This document shows, in pieces, positions 26,754-34,702 of a stretch of 64,000 nt of DNA. A program made the translations under genes and the position numbers. Location: assembly GCA_033856275.1 (NCBI GenBank), contig JAWVFJ010000024.1, forward strand, positions 1 to 64,000. Reading direction: 5' to 3'. The DNA is from VRUE01 sp033856275. GTDB lineage: Bacteria; Actinomycetota; Thermoleophilia; Solirubrobacterales; 70-9. How positions within the stretch are numbered: position 1 is the stretch's first letter; every line of letters starts with the position of its first letter. The notes under the pieces are model-generated. The model was not told the DNA's origin. It saw nothing but the letters and a program-made list of their open reading frames with translations, and made no database searches.

Positions 26754-27686
26754 ATGAGAGCTTTGGTGACAGGGGGGGCCGGCTTCATCGGCTCGAATCT
26801 CACCGACGCGCTGCTGGCGCGCGGCGACGAGGCGATCGTCGTCGACGACCTCTCGACCGGCAGGCGCGAGAACCTCGAGCCGGGGCTCGTGAACGGCGCG
26901 ACGCTGGTTGAGGCCGACATCCGCGACCGCGCCGCGATCGAGGAGCTGGTGGGGCGCGAGCAACCGGAGGTCATCTTCCACCTGGCGGCGCAGATCGACG
27001 TGCGCAAGTCGATCGCCGACCCGGCCTTCGACGCCTCGATCAACGTCGGCGGCACAGCCAACGTGCTCGACGCGGCGCGCGCGGCCGGCGCTCGGCGCAT
27101 CGTCTTCAGCTCGACCGGGGGCGCGATCTACGGCGAGGGCGAGGGACAACAGCTGCCGCTCGCCGAGGACGCACCGTTGGCGCCGGAGGCGCCGTATGGG
27201 CAGAGCAAGTTCGCGGGCGAGGGCTATCTGGCCCTCTATGAACGGCTCTACGGCCTCTCAACGATCCCGCTGCGCCTGGGCAACGTCTACGGCCCGCGCC
27301 AGGACCCGCTCGGCGAGGCCGGCGTGGTGGCGATCTTCTGCGGGCTGCTGCGCGAGGGCAAGCGGCCGACCGTCTTCGGCGACGGCAAGCAGACCCGCGA
27401 CTACATATATGTGGGCGACGTGGTCGCCGCGATGCTCGCCGCGGCCGAATTGGAGACGACGGGCCCGGTCAACATCGGCACCGGCGTCGAGACCGACGTG
27501 CTCGAGCTGGTCTCCGCGCTTGGCGAACTCGGTGGTAGCGGGGACTTCGAGCCCGAATTCGCCCCACCCCGCACCGGCGAGGTGCAGCGCATCTCGATCG
27601 ACCCCGGCCGGGCCGAGCGCGAACTGGACTGGCGGGCGGAGATGGGCTTCAAAGAGGGCCTGCGCGTCACCCTCGACTCGATCTGA
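26754..27686 (+). CDS. NAD-dependent nucleotide-sugar epimerase/dehydratase (GalE-like)
   Basis: 310 residues, extended short-chain dehydrogenase fold. NAD-binding VTGGAGFIGSNLTDALL at the N-terminus, DDLSTGRREN, HLAAQIDVRKS, catalytic Ser/Thr in FSSTGGAIYGEG and YGQSK (YxxxK). C-terminal substrate region RDYIYVGDVVAAML. Close to UDP-glucose 4-epimerases, but substrate cannot be fixed by sequence alone. Divergent from topA; the 135-bp gap contains a short CAGCGG/CCGCTG hairpin. Followed by a member of the GGTGCAACG repeat family. Confidence 0.9.
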   Translation: MRALVTGGAGFIGSNLTDALLARGDEAIVVDDLSTGRRENLEPGLVNGATLVEADIRDRAAIEELVGREQPEVIFHLAAQIDVRKSIADPAFDASINVGGTANVLDAARAAGARRIVFSSTGGAIYGEGEGQQLPLAEDAPLAPEAPYGQSKFAGEGYLALYERLYGLSTIPLRLGNVYGPRQDPLGEAGVVAIFCGLLREGKRPTVFGDGKQTRDYIYVGDVVAAMLAAAELETTGPVNIGTGVETDVLELVSALGELGGSGDFEPEFAPPRTGEVQRISIDPGRAERELDWRAEMGFKEGLRVTLDSI

Positions 27687-27701
27687 GCGCCGCCGAATCC
27701 G

Positions 27702-27746
27702 GGTGCAACGCTTTGTCCCCCCAGTGGGGGCGTAAAACGTTGCACC
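27702..27746. repeat. GGTGCAACG palindromic repeat, copy 1
   Basis: GGTGCAACGCTTTGTCCCCC is mirrored by GGGGGcgTAAAACGTTGCACC across a 3-nt loop. It lies 15 bp after the epimerase stop and 33 bp before the siroheme gene, both on the plus strand. Same family as 37239-37278, 42956-42990, 56925-56973 and 57000-57042. Confidence 0.9.
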
Positions 27747-27779
27747 TGAGCAGTTTTGGTGGATCACTAGGCTTTGCCT

Positions 27780-28526
27780 ATGCCCGCCCAGGCCTATGCC
27801 GGCAAGGATTGCGTCTGCCAGTTGCGCAAGGGGATCTGCGATCAGTCCTGCGTGCGCGACATGCTGGAGACGCCTTTCTACATCGCCTGCCTGAAGCTGA
27901 AGGGACGGCGCTGCCTGGTCGTCGGCGGTGGCGACATCGGCCTCGAGAAGGTCGAGGGTCTGCTCACCTGCGATGCCGACGTGACGCTGATCGCGCCGGT
28001 CGCCCATCCCGAGCTGGAGAGCCTTGCCGCGGAGGGGTCGATCGAGTGGGAGAAGCGGGCCTACGCGGGAGCGGCCGACCTCGAGGGAGTCTTCATGGTT
28101 ATCGCCGCCACCGACGACAGCGAGGTCAACATCGGCGTCTTCGACGACGCCGAGAAGCGGGCGATGCTGGTCAACGTCGTCGACGTGCCGCCGCTCTGCA
28201 ACTTCATCCTGCCGGCGATCGTGCGAAGCGGCCCGCTGGCGATCGCGATCTCCACCGCCGGCGCCTCCCCCGCCCTGGCGAAGCGGATGAAGCGTGAGAT
28301 CTCCGAGCTCTTCGGCGAGGAGTACGCCCGCCTCGCGGTGATCCTCAACGACGCTCGCGGCTGGGCCAAGGGGACGCTGCCGACCTACCGGGACCGCAAG
28401 GAGTTCTTCGAGGGGATCGTCAACGGCGACCCCGATCCGGTCGAGCTGATCCGCGCCAACCGCGAGATCGAGCTGCTGGCGTTGATCGAGGCGGCCAAAG
28501 AGCGCGCCGCGGCGGCGCTCGCCTGA
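27780..28526 (+). CDS. precorrin-2 dehydrogenase / sirohydrochlorin ferrochelatase-type protein
   Basis: 248 residues. The Rossmann core is that of CysG-N/Met8: LKLKGRRCLVVGGGDIGLEKVEGLL with the catalytic Asp region ATDDSEVNIGVF and the 'NVVDVPPLCNFILPAIVRSGPLAIAISTAGASPALAKRMKREI' block. It oxidises precorrin-2 and may insert iron to give siroheme. Unusual: before the usual start is a Cys-rich stretch (CVCQLRKGICDQSC). Its codons keep strong G/C third positions, so it seems translated from ATG 27780 (or TTG 27774); the family-like start would be ATG 27861. No methyltransferase domain follows. Confidence 0.88.
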   Translation: MPAQAYAGKDCVCQLRKGICDQSCVRDMLETPFYIACLKLKGRRCLVVGGGDIGLEKVEGLLTCDADVTLIAPVAHPELESLAAEGSIEWEKRAYAGAADLEGVFMVIAATDDSEVNIGVFDDAEKRAMLVNVVDVPPLCNFILPAIVRSGPLAIAISTAGASPALAKRMKREISELFGEEYARLAVILNDARGWAKGTLPTYRDRKEFFEGIVNGDPDPVELIRANREIELLALIEAAKERAAAALA

Positions 28527-28527
28527 G

Positions 28528-28568
28528 CCTGGCGACTACCACGTCTATTTGACGGATAAGTCGCCAGG
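28528..28568. terminator. bidirectional terminator hairpin
   Basis: CCTGGCGACT (28528-28537) pairs with AGTCGCCAGG (28559-28568), and CGTC/GACG extends the stem inside around loop tattt. It fills the 42 bp between the convergent siroheme gene and MarR gene. Confidence 0.75.
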
Positions 28569-29057
28569 TCACCCAGCACCGCAGGCCGAGCTGCGCACGC
28601 TGTCGAGCGTCTGGCGCAGGTCCTTGGCCTGGGCGACGCTGAGGTTCGCCGAGAAGGCGATCTCGAGCTCAGCGATCACCGCCGGGCGCATCTCGGAGAG
28701 CAGGTCGCGGCCGGCCGGCGTCAGCGTCGCGTAGCTGACCCGGCGATCGGTCTCGCAGAAGGTCCGCTCCAGCAGCCCGGCCTTGACCAGGCGATCGACT
28801 AGCTTGGTCAGGCCGCCGCGGGTGATCACCAGGGCCTCGGCCAGATCCCCCATCTTCATCCGCTCATCGGGAGCTTCGGAGACGGCCGCAAGCACCTCAT
28901 ACCAGGGCAACGGCGGAAAGTCGGCGGCGGAGAGCATTTCCTGCAGGCGCTGCACGATCGCCGCGTGGGTGCGAGTCAGGGCGCTCCAGGCCTCGCCGTG
29001 CGCGCTCCGCTCTGAAGCGTCTCCATCCCGGGCTCTATCTGCAGTTGCTTGCTCCAC
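28569..29057 (-). CDS. MarR-family transcriptional regulator
   Basis: 162 residues with the MarR winged helix: LPWYEVLAAVSEAPDERMKMGDLAEALVITRGGLTKLVDRLVKAGLLERTFCETDRRVSYATLTPAGRDLLSEM. It is divergent from the yceI-like gene and FMN reductase. The shared 118-bp gap holds palindromes near a promoter, so it probably represses that pair and itself. One Cys (ERTFCETDRR) sits in the wing and could sense oxidants; this is inference. The start is GTG 29057. Confidence 0.9.
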   Translation of the reverse strand: MEQATADRARDGDASERSAHGEAWSALTRTHAAIVQRLQEMLSAADFPPLPWYEVLAAVSEAPDERMKMGDLAEALVITRGGLTKLVDRLVKAGLLERTFCETDRRVSYATLTPAGRDLLSEMRPAVIAELEIAFSANLSVAQAKDLRQTLDSVRSSACGAG

Positions 29058-29095
29058 TCCTCAATGATCGCAGATGAATGTTGTCAAAGCAATAG

Positions 29096-29144
29096 TTGTA
29101 TTAACAAGTGTTTCTGCTAAGATGGTTTCTATGTCAATCATTGA
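29096..29144 (+). promoter_or_regulatory. promoter and palindromes upstream of yceI-like gene (MarR site candidates)
   Basis: TTGTAT (29096-29101), 16 nt, TAAGAT (29118-29123) form a plausible promoter. The -35 overlaps the palindrome TTGT-ATTA-ACAA (29096-29107). A second palindrome, TCAAT-C-ATTGA (29134-29144), lies near the likely transcript start. Either or both could be the operator of the divergent MarR protein. Confidence 0.45.
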
Positions 29145-29175
29145 AACGACAACAAGCTACAGGGAGGACAGAGCG

Positions 29176-29727
29176 ATGAGCACTCAGACCATCAACCAAC
29201 AGGTACCGGCCGGCACATATGTGGTGGACCCGGTCCACTCTTCGATCACTTTCGCGATTACCCATAACGGCGTGGCGACGTTCCGCAGTGGCTTTGCCGG
29301 CTACGAGGCCAAGCTGTACGGCGGCGAGGCGCCGCGACTCGAGGGAACCGTCGATGTCTCCAGCATCAAGATCGACGAGGAGCAGCTCAAGGGGCACCTG
29401 CTCTCCCCCGACTTCTTCGACGCCACTCGCTATCCGCAGCTCCGCTTCACCTCAAGCGAGTTGAGCGTCGCGGATGACGGCTCGGTGACCCTGCGCGGCG
29501 AGCTCGAGATCCACGGCGAGGTGCGCGAGGTCGAGGCGAGCGGCAAGTTCGGCCAGCTCGGCGCCGATCTCGCCGGCAACGCCCGCGTCGGCCTCTCCGT
29601 GGCCGCAACGGTCGATCGCCGCAACTTCGGGCTCGACTGGAACGCCGAGCTGCCGAGTGGTGGCGAGGTGCTCGACTACGAGGTGGCGATCGCGGTCGAG
29701 CTGGAGCTGGTCGAGGAGGCCGAGTAG
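29176..29727 (+). CDS. YceI-family protein
   Basis: 183 residues from ATG 29176 (GGGAGGA 9 nt upstream). Lipocalin-like YceI beta-barrel: GTYVVDPVHSSITFAITHNGVATFRSGF, LEGTVDVSSIKIDEEQLKGHLLSPDFFDATRYPQLRFTSSEL, LRGELEIHGEVREVEASGKFG, and SVAATVDRRNFGLDWN. The family binds polyisoprenoid lipids such as ubiquinone-like quinones in structures. No signal peptide is present with this start, so it is probably cytoplasmic. Operon with the FMN reductase, 2 bp apart. Confidence 0.9.
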   Translation: MSTQTINQQVPAGTYVVDPVHSSITFAITHNGVATFRSGFAGYEAKLYGGEAPRLEGTVDVSSIKIDEEQLKGHLLSPDFFDATRYPQLRFTSSELSVADDGSVTLRGELEIHGEVREVEASGKFGQLGADLAGNARVGLSVAATVDRRNFGLDWNAELPSGGEVLDYEVAIAVELELVEEAE

Positions 29728-29729
29728 CG

Positions 29730-30290
29730 ATGCGCGTCCTGGGCATATCCGGCAGCCTGCGGCGAGGCTCGCTGAACAGTGCCCTCTTGCGGGCGGCCGC
29801 CGAGCGGCTGCCCGCGGGCGCCGAGCTAGTCGAGTTCGACCGCCTGCGCGACATCCCGCCCTACGACGAGGACGTCGACGCGGAGGCAACACCAGCGGCG
29901 GTCGAGGAGCTGCGCGAGACCGTGCGCAGCGCCGACGCAGTCCTTATCGCGACGCCGGAGTACAACCACTCGATTCCAGGCCAGCTCAAGAATGCCCTCG
30001 ACTGGGTCTCCCGCCCGGCCGGCAAGAGCGCCCTCAACGGCAAGCCGGCAGCCGTGATCGGCGCTTCCACCGGCATGTTCGGAGCGGTCTGGGCCCAAGC
30101 TGAGCTACGCAAGGTGCTGAGCGCGATGGGCGGGCGTGTGGTCGAGGTAGAGCTACCCGTCGGCCACGCCAAGGACCAGTTGGTTGGCGACCGACTCGAG
30201 CTCATACCGCAGCAATCCGAGCAGCTGGAGGAGATCCTCGCCGAGCTGGTGGCGCAAGCCGAGATCGAGGCTGGGCTGGTGGCGGCCTGA
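29730..30290 (+). CDS. NADPH-dependent FMN reductase
   Basis: 186 residues, flavodoxin-like fold. The FMN phosphate loop SGSLRRGSLNSALLRAA opens the protein; ATPEYNHSIPGQLKNALDW is the hallmark of ArsH/ChrR/azoreductase-type quinone and flavin reductases. It likely reduces quinones or flavins with NAD(P)H in the cytoplasm. Placed directly behind the YceI gene, so both probably belong to one MarR-controlled response to quinone-like or oxidant stress. Substrate not determinable here. Confidence 0.92.
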   Translation: MRVLGISGSLRRGSLNSALLRAAAERLPAGAELVEFDRLRDIPPYDEDVDAEATPAAVEELRETVRSADAVLIATPEYNHSIPGQLKNALDWVSRPAGKSALNGKPAAVIGASTGMFGAVWAQAELRKVLSAMGGRVVEVELPVGHAKDQLVGDRLELIPQQSEQLEEILAELVAQAEIEAGLVAA

Positions 30291-30400
30291 GCGAGGAGTC
30301 CGGGTGTCCCCCTGCGGGAAACTCGCACAGGGCGGCCTCTTGGGTCCCGAGCGCGGTGGGCTCCAAGGTTTCCCTCCGTGGGACACCCGGACTCCTCGCT
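30290..30400. repeat. 111-bp inverted repeat between convergent genes (terminator candidate)
   Basis: GCGAGGAGTCCGGGTGTCCC (30291-30310) and its exact complement (30380-30399) bracket a 69-bp loop; A30290/T30400 adds a pair, and GGGAAAC (30316-30322) pairs with GTTTCCC (30368-30374) inside. It begins at the FMN reductase stop, ends 8 bp from the HlyIII stop, and is followed by TTTA. Confidence 0.85.
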
Positions 30401-30408
30401 TTAGCCCG

Positions 30409-31170
30409 TCAAGCAGCGGGCAGAGCGAAGAAGGCTATGGCGACGAAGTGGGCTGCGGCGGCGGCGATTACCAGGAGGTGGAAGACCTCGTGGTAGCCGA
30501 ACACACGGGGGTTTGGATTGGGGCGTTGGGTGGCGTAGACGACAGCGCCGGCGGTGTAAAGGATGCCGCCGGCGGCGACTAGGAGGGTGCCGGCGATGCC
30601 CATCTCGCCCCAGAGGCCAGGGAAGGCGATCGCGGCGACCCAGCCAAGTGACATGTAGATCAGTGCTGCGACCCACTTGGGGTGTTCGATCCAGACCATC
30701 TCGACGATCGCGCCGGCGAGCGCGCCGATCCAGACGACGACGAGGATCGCGTCGGCGAGCGGACCGTTGAGGACGAGCAGGGCAAACGGCGTGTAGGTGC
30801 CGGCGATGAGGAAGAAGATCATCGAGTGATCGAGTCGCCGCATCCAGCGGCGCACGCCGGGCCGGCGCCAGTTGACTCGGTGGTAGAGCGCGCTGGTGCC
30901 GAGCAGGGCGGAGAGGCTGACCGCGTAGATCGCCACCGCGAGGGTGGCTCTCGGAGTTTTCGCCGCGATGATCAGGCCAGCGCCGAGGAAGAGCGAGACG
31001 AAGAAGGCCCACTCGTGGGAGACGCCGCGCAGCTTCGGCTTGACCGCGGCGATCGCGTCCGTTGCAGCGTCCTTCGCCGCTACGGCTCGCTCCTCGACCG
31101 CATCGCGAGTGGCGGCTGCTCGCTCGCCCATCCGCTCTGCGCCCCTGCGCAGATCGTCAACCATGAACAA
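30409..31170 (-). CDS. hemolysin III / PAQR-family membrane protein (TrhA-like)
   Basis: 253 residues. An N-terminal charged helix of about 50 residues (RRGAERMGERAAATRDAVEERAVAAKDAATDA) precedes seven membrane helices. Family motifs are visible: EWAFFVSLFLGAGLIIAA, SALYHRVNWRRPGVRRWMRRLDHSMIFFLIAGTYTPFAL, and FGYHEVFHLLVIAAAAAHFVAI. The conserved His/Asp/Ser positions of PAQR proteins (SALYHR, LDHSMIFFLIAGTYTP, HEVFH) are kept. The name reflects history; bacterial members affect membrane energetics rather than being proven toxins. The long helical N-terminus is unusual. Confidence 0.92.
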   Translation of the reverse strand: MFMVDDLRRGAERMGERAAATRDAVEERAVAAKDAATDAIAAVKPKLRGVSHEWAFFVSLFLGAGLIIAAKTPRATLAVAIYAVSLSALLGTSALYHRVNWRRPGVRRWMRRLDHSMIFFLIAGTYTPFALLVLNGPLADAILVVVWIGALAGAIVEMVWIEHPKWVAALIYMSLGWVAAIAFPGLWGEMGIAGTLLVAAGGILYTAGAVVYATQRPNPNPRVFGYHEVFHLLVIAAAAAHFVAIAFFALPAA

Positions 31171-31334
31171 AGGGTAGCGCCGCGGCTTGGCCGAAATTGC
31201 GGACTTGCCACCATGTATGTACGGCTCGACCCCGATCCAGCTGCCGATTTTGCGGAAATGGCAGCCCGTTCTGTCCGACCAAACGGCAATCCTGCGCAGT
31301 TACCCCTGAAAGTCGCCGTGAGAGGAGAAGTTTG

Positions 31335-34169
31335 ATGTCCAAGACCGCCGCCAGCACCCCCCAGACCGGTCTGCAGGGCCTCTCGATAGAGCGGCGATTT
31401 TCGGCTGCGGGGACACACCCGTTCGATGAGATCGAGTGGGATACGCGCGATGCGGTGATCGGCAATCCGGAGAGCCCGGCCTTCGAGCAGCGCGGTGTCG
31501 AGTTCCCCAAGAGCTGGTCCCAGAACGCCACCAACATCGTCGCCCAGAAGTACTTCCGCGGCCAGCTCGGCAGCGAGGAGCGCGAGTCCTCGGTGAAACA
31601 GATGATCGGCCGGGTCGCTGGCACGATTTCCGAGTGGGGGCGCACGGGCGGCTACTTCGCCTCCGATGAGGACGCCGAGGCCTTCGAAGCGGAGCTGACC
31701 TCGATCCTGCTCAACCAGAAGGCCGCCTTCAACTCGCCGGTCTGGTTCAACGTCGGCTTCGAGGAGCGGCCGCAGTGCTCGGCCTGCTTCATCCTCAGCG
31801 TCGAGGACAACATGGACTCGATCCTCGCCTGGAACACCAAGGAGGGCAAGATCTTCCGCGGCGGCTCCGGCTCGGGGATCAACCTCTCCAACATCCGCGG
31901 CTCGATGGAGCAGCTGGCCAAGGGCGGCACCGCCAGCGGCCCGGTCAGCTTCATGCGCGGCGCAGACTCCTGGGCCGGCACGATCAAGTCCGGCGGCAAG
32001 ACGCGGCGGGCGGCGAAGATGGTCGTGCTGGACGTCGATCATCCCGACATCGAACACTTCATCTGGTGCAAGGCCGACGAGGAGCGCAAGGCCGAGGCGC
32101 TGCGCGACGCCGGCTTCGACATGTCGATCGACGGCGAGGGCTTCATCTCGATCCAGTACCAGAACGCCAACAACTCGGTGCGGGTCAGCGACGACTTCAT
32201 GGAGGCGGTCGAGGCCGGCGAGGACTGGCACCTGACCGCGCGGACCGGCGGTGAGACGGTCAAGACCGTCGACGCGCGCGAGCTGATGAACCAGATCGCC
32301 GACGCCGCCTGGCGCTGCGCCGATCCCGGCGTTCAGTACGACACGATCATCAACCGCTGGCACACCTGCCCGGAGTCGGGCCGGATCAACGCCTCCAACC
32401 CTTGCAGCGAGTACATGCACGTCGACGACTCGGCCTGCAACCTCGCCTCGCTGAACCTGATGAAATTTCGCCGCCCCGACGGCAGCTTCGACGTAGAGGA
32501 CTTCGAGCACGCGGTCGACATCGTCTTCCTCGCCCAGGAGATCGTCGTCGGCTTCTCCAGCTACCCGACCGAGGAGATCACCGAAAACGCCAACCGCTTC
32601 CGCCAGCTCGGTCTCGGCTACGCCAACCTCGGCGCCCTGCTGATGTCCGACGGCCTCCCCTACGACTCCAAGGCGGGCCGCAACGTCGCCGCCGCGATCA
32701 CGGCGCTAATGACCGGCCGCGCCTACCGTCAGTCGGCGCTGATCGCCGCCGGGGCGACCGGACCGTACGACGAGTACGAGCGCAACCGCGAGCCGCACAA
32801 CGGCGTGATGCGGATGCACCGCGACGCCTCCTACGACATCGACGCGACCGGGATCAAGGGCGAGCTGTTGGAGGCCGCGCAGCGGTCCTGGAACGAAGCG
32901 GTCGAGCTCGGCGAGGAGCACGGCTACCGCAACGCGCAAGCGACGGTGCTGGCGCCAACCGGCACGATCAGCTTCCTGATGGACTGCGACACGACCGGGA
33001 TCGAGCCCGACTTCTCCCTGGTCAAGTTCAAGGAGCTGGTCGGGGGCGGCCAGATGACGATCACCAACCGCTCGGTGCCACTGGCGCTGCGCACGCTGGG
33101 CTACGCCGAGCCGCAGGTCGAGCAGATCGCCGCTTACATCACCGAGAACAGCACGATCGTAGGCGCGCCGGGGCTCAAGGACGAGCACCTGCCCGTCTTC
33201 GACGTCGCGGTGGGCGAGCGGGCGATCTCCCACACCGGCCACATCGACATGATGGCCGCGACGCAGCCCTTCATCTCGGGCGCGATCTCCAAGACGGTCA
33301 ACCTGCCGCAGAGCGCCACGATCGAGGACATCGCCGACGCCTACACGCGCGGTTGGAAGGGTGGCCTCAAGGCGCTGGCGATCTACCGCGACGGCTCGAA
33401 GACGGCGCAGGCGCTGCGCACCGACGCCCAGGAGGAAAAGACGGCCGAGGTCGAGGCGCCGGCCGCTCCGGTGCGCAAGAAGATGCCGCGCGAGCGCGAA
33501 TCGATCACCCACAAGTTCTCGATCGCCGGCCACGAGGGCTACATCACCGCCGGCAAGTACGAGGACGGCAACGTCGGCGAGATCTTCCTCACCGACATCG
33601 GCAAGGAGGGCTCGACGATGCGCGGGCTGCTCAACGCCTTCGCCACGGCGATCTCGATCGGCCTCCAGTACGGGGTGCCGCTGGAAACCTTCGTGCGCAA
33701 GTTCAGCTACATGCGCTTCGAGCCAGAGGGCATCACGGGCAACCCGGAGATCCCCTTCGCCAAGTCGATGCCCGACTACATCATGCGCTGGCTCGGCAGC
33801 CGCTTCATCGACGACACCGACGTGCTCGAGGACCTCGGCATCCTCACCCCGGAGGTGCGCGCCAAGCGCGATGCCGAGACGAGCCAGCTCGGTCTCGGCA
33901 TCGACACCAGCGGCGGCACCGACGGCCCGGTCAATGGTGGGAACGGTGGCAACGGCCACTCCAAGCCGGGCAATGCCGAGAAAGCAAAGGCGAGCAGCGG
34001 CGAGGCCGTGCCGGCCTCCTCGGCCTTCACCGAAACGCCCCCGGTGGTCCCGGCCAAGATGTCCGGCCTCGATCTCGGTCCCGCCTGCGAGCAGTGCGGC
34101 GGCATGATGCAGCGCACCGGCTCTTGCTACACCTGCTCCTCCTGCGGCAACAACACCGGCTGCGGTTGA
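31335..34169 (+). CDS. nrdJ: adenosylcobalamin-dependent (class II) ribonucleotide reductase
   Basis: 944 residues from ATG 31335, with AGAGGAGAAG upstream. Makes deoxyribonucleotides. Visible landmarks: NSPVWFNVGFEERPQCSACFILSVEDNMDSI with the redox Cys, FRGGSGSGINLSNIRG, the active-site loop NPCSEYMHVDDSACNLASLNLMKF, LAPTGTISFLMDCDTTGIEPDFSLVKFKELVGGG, and a C-terminal DUF/zinc ribbon CEQCGGMMQRTGSCYTCSSCGNNTGCG. A flexible Gly/Asn/Ala linker (about 870-905) leads to that tail. No cobalamin riboswitch or NrdR box pair was seen in the 164 bp upstream. Confidence 0.96.
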   Translation: MSKTAASTPQTGLQGLSIERRFSAAGTHPFDEIEWDTRDAVIGNPESPAFEQRGVEFPKSWSQNATNIVAQKYFRGQLGSEERESSVKQMIGRVAGTISEWGRTGGYFASDEDAEAFEAELTSILLNQKAAFNSPVWFNVGFEERPQCSACFILSVEDNMDSILAWNTKEGKIFRGGSGSGINLSNIRGSMEQLAKGGTASGPVSFMRGADSWAGTIKSGGKTRRAAKMVVLDVDHPDIEHFIWCKADEERKAEALRDAGFDMSIDGEGFISIQYQNANNSVRVSDDFMEAVEAGEDWHLTARTGGETVKTVDARELMNQIADAAWRCADPGVQYDTIINRWHTCPESGRINASNPCSEYMHVDDSACNLASLNLMKFRRPDGSFDVEDFEHAVDIVFLAQEIVVGFSSYPTEEITENANRFRQLGLGYANLGALLMSDGLPYDSKAGRNVAAAITALMTGRAYRQSALIAAGATGPYDEYERNREPHNGVMRMHRDASYDIDATGIKGELLEAAQRSWNEAVELGEEHGYRNAQATVLAPTGTISFLMDCDTTGIEPDFSLVKFKELVGGGQMTITNRSVPLALRTLGYAEPQVEQIAAYITENSTIVGAPGLKDEHLPVFDVAVGERAISHTGHIDMMAATQPFISGAISKTVNLPQSATIEDIADAYTRGWKGGLKALAIYRDGSKTAQALRTDAQEEKTAEVEAPAAPVRKKMPRERESITHKFSIAGHEGYITAGKYEDGNVGEIFLTDIGKEGSTMRGLLNAFATAISIGLQYGVPLETFVRKFSYMRFEPEGITGNPEIPFAKSMPDYIMRWLGSRFIDDTDVLEDLGILTPEVRAKRDAETSQLGLGIDTSGGTDGPVNGGNGGNGHSKPGNAEKAKASSGEAVPASSAFTETPPVVPAKMSGLDLGPACEQCGGMMQRTGSCYTCSSCGNNTGCG

Positions 34170-34184
34170 GGGCATATAGCCGGC

Positions 34185-34250
34185 GCCTGGCCGCACCCGC
34201 GGTTGCGCGCTGTGGAGAGCACTATCGCTCCGCCGCGTGCACGCCCAGGC
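34185..34250. terminator. imperfect palindrome between convergent genes
   Basis: GCCTGGCCGCACCCGCGG (34185-34202) and CCGCGTGCACGCCCAGGC (34233-34250) match at 14 of 18 positions. It fills the gap between the nrdJ stop (34169) and the stop of the next minus-strand gene (34265). Confidence 0.4.
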
Positions 34251-34264
34251 TTGGCTCTACGCTC

Positions 34265-34636
34265 TCAATAACCAATTCCACGCCCGGCTAGCCACTCGCG
34301 CAATGGCTCCGGGGGCCGGCCGTGGAAGACGAGGCGCACGCCCTCCCGGAGAGCATGGTCGCCGGCTCTGGCTTGGTCGGGATGGGTAGCTAGCCAGGCA
34401 GCTGTCGCCGCCGCCGCAAGCGCGGCCGGCTCATCACCCTCAGGGTCGATGGCGCGAACCGTCTCCAGCAGATCGCGGGTCAGGTTCTCGACCGCCGTCA
34501 CTGGCCTGTCGTCATCCTCGAAGCCGTCATATAGGGCGCTGACAGCAGTTTCCGCTCCCTCTGGATCACAGAGCGCGGTGGCCTCACGCACGACCTCGGA
34601 AACGGTCGGGATCGTGATGTGGTTGCCACTTTTCAC
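34265..34636 (-). CDS. small acidic hypothetical protein
   Basis: 123 residues, acidic and Ala-rich, predicted mostly helical (VSEVVREATALCDPEGAETAVSALYDGFEDDDRPVTAVENLTRDLLETVRAIDPEGDEPAALAAAATAAWLATHPDQARAGDHALREGVRLVFHG). Codon use matches neighbours. No recognised family, signal or membrane segment. GTG 34636 start. Lies between nrdJ and the P450 gene without obvious link. Confidence 0.6.
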   Translation of the reverse strand: MKSGNHITIPTVSEVVREATALCDPEGAETAVSALYDGFEDDDRPVTAVENLTRDLLETVRAIDPEGDEPAALAAAATAAWLATHPDQARAGDHALREGVRLVFHGRPPEPLREWLAGRGIGY

Positions 34637-34702
34637 GGCCCACGGCTACCCGATTTGCGATGGAGTAACGCAGGAGGCGCTCGGAACGGGTGGCCGAGCG
34701 TG

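Noticed and set aside
31171..31334. Cobalamin riboswitch or NrdR boxes upstream of nrdJ
   Set aside because: No B12-box-like sequence, no riboswitch-sized structured leader and no pair of NrdR boxes could be found in the 164 bp available.
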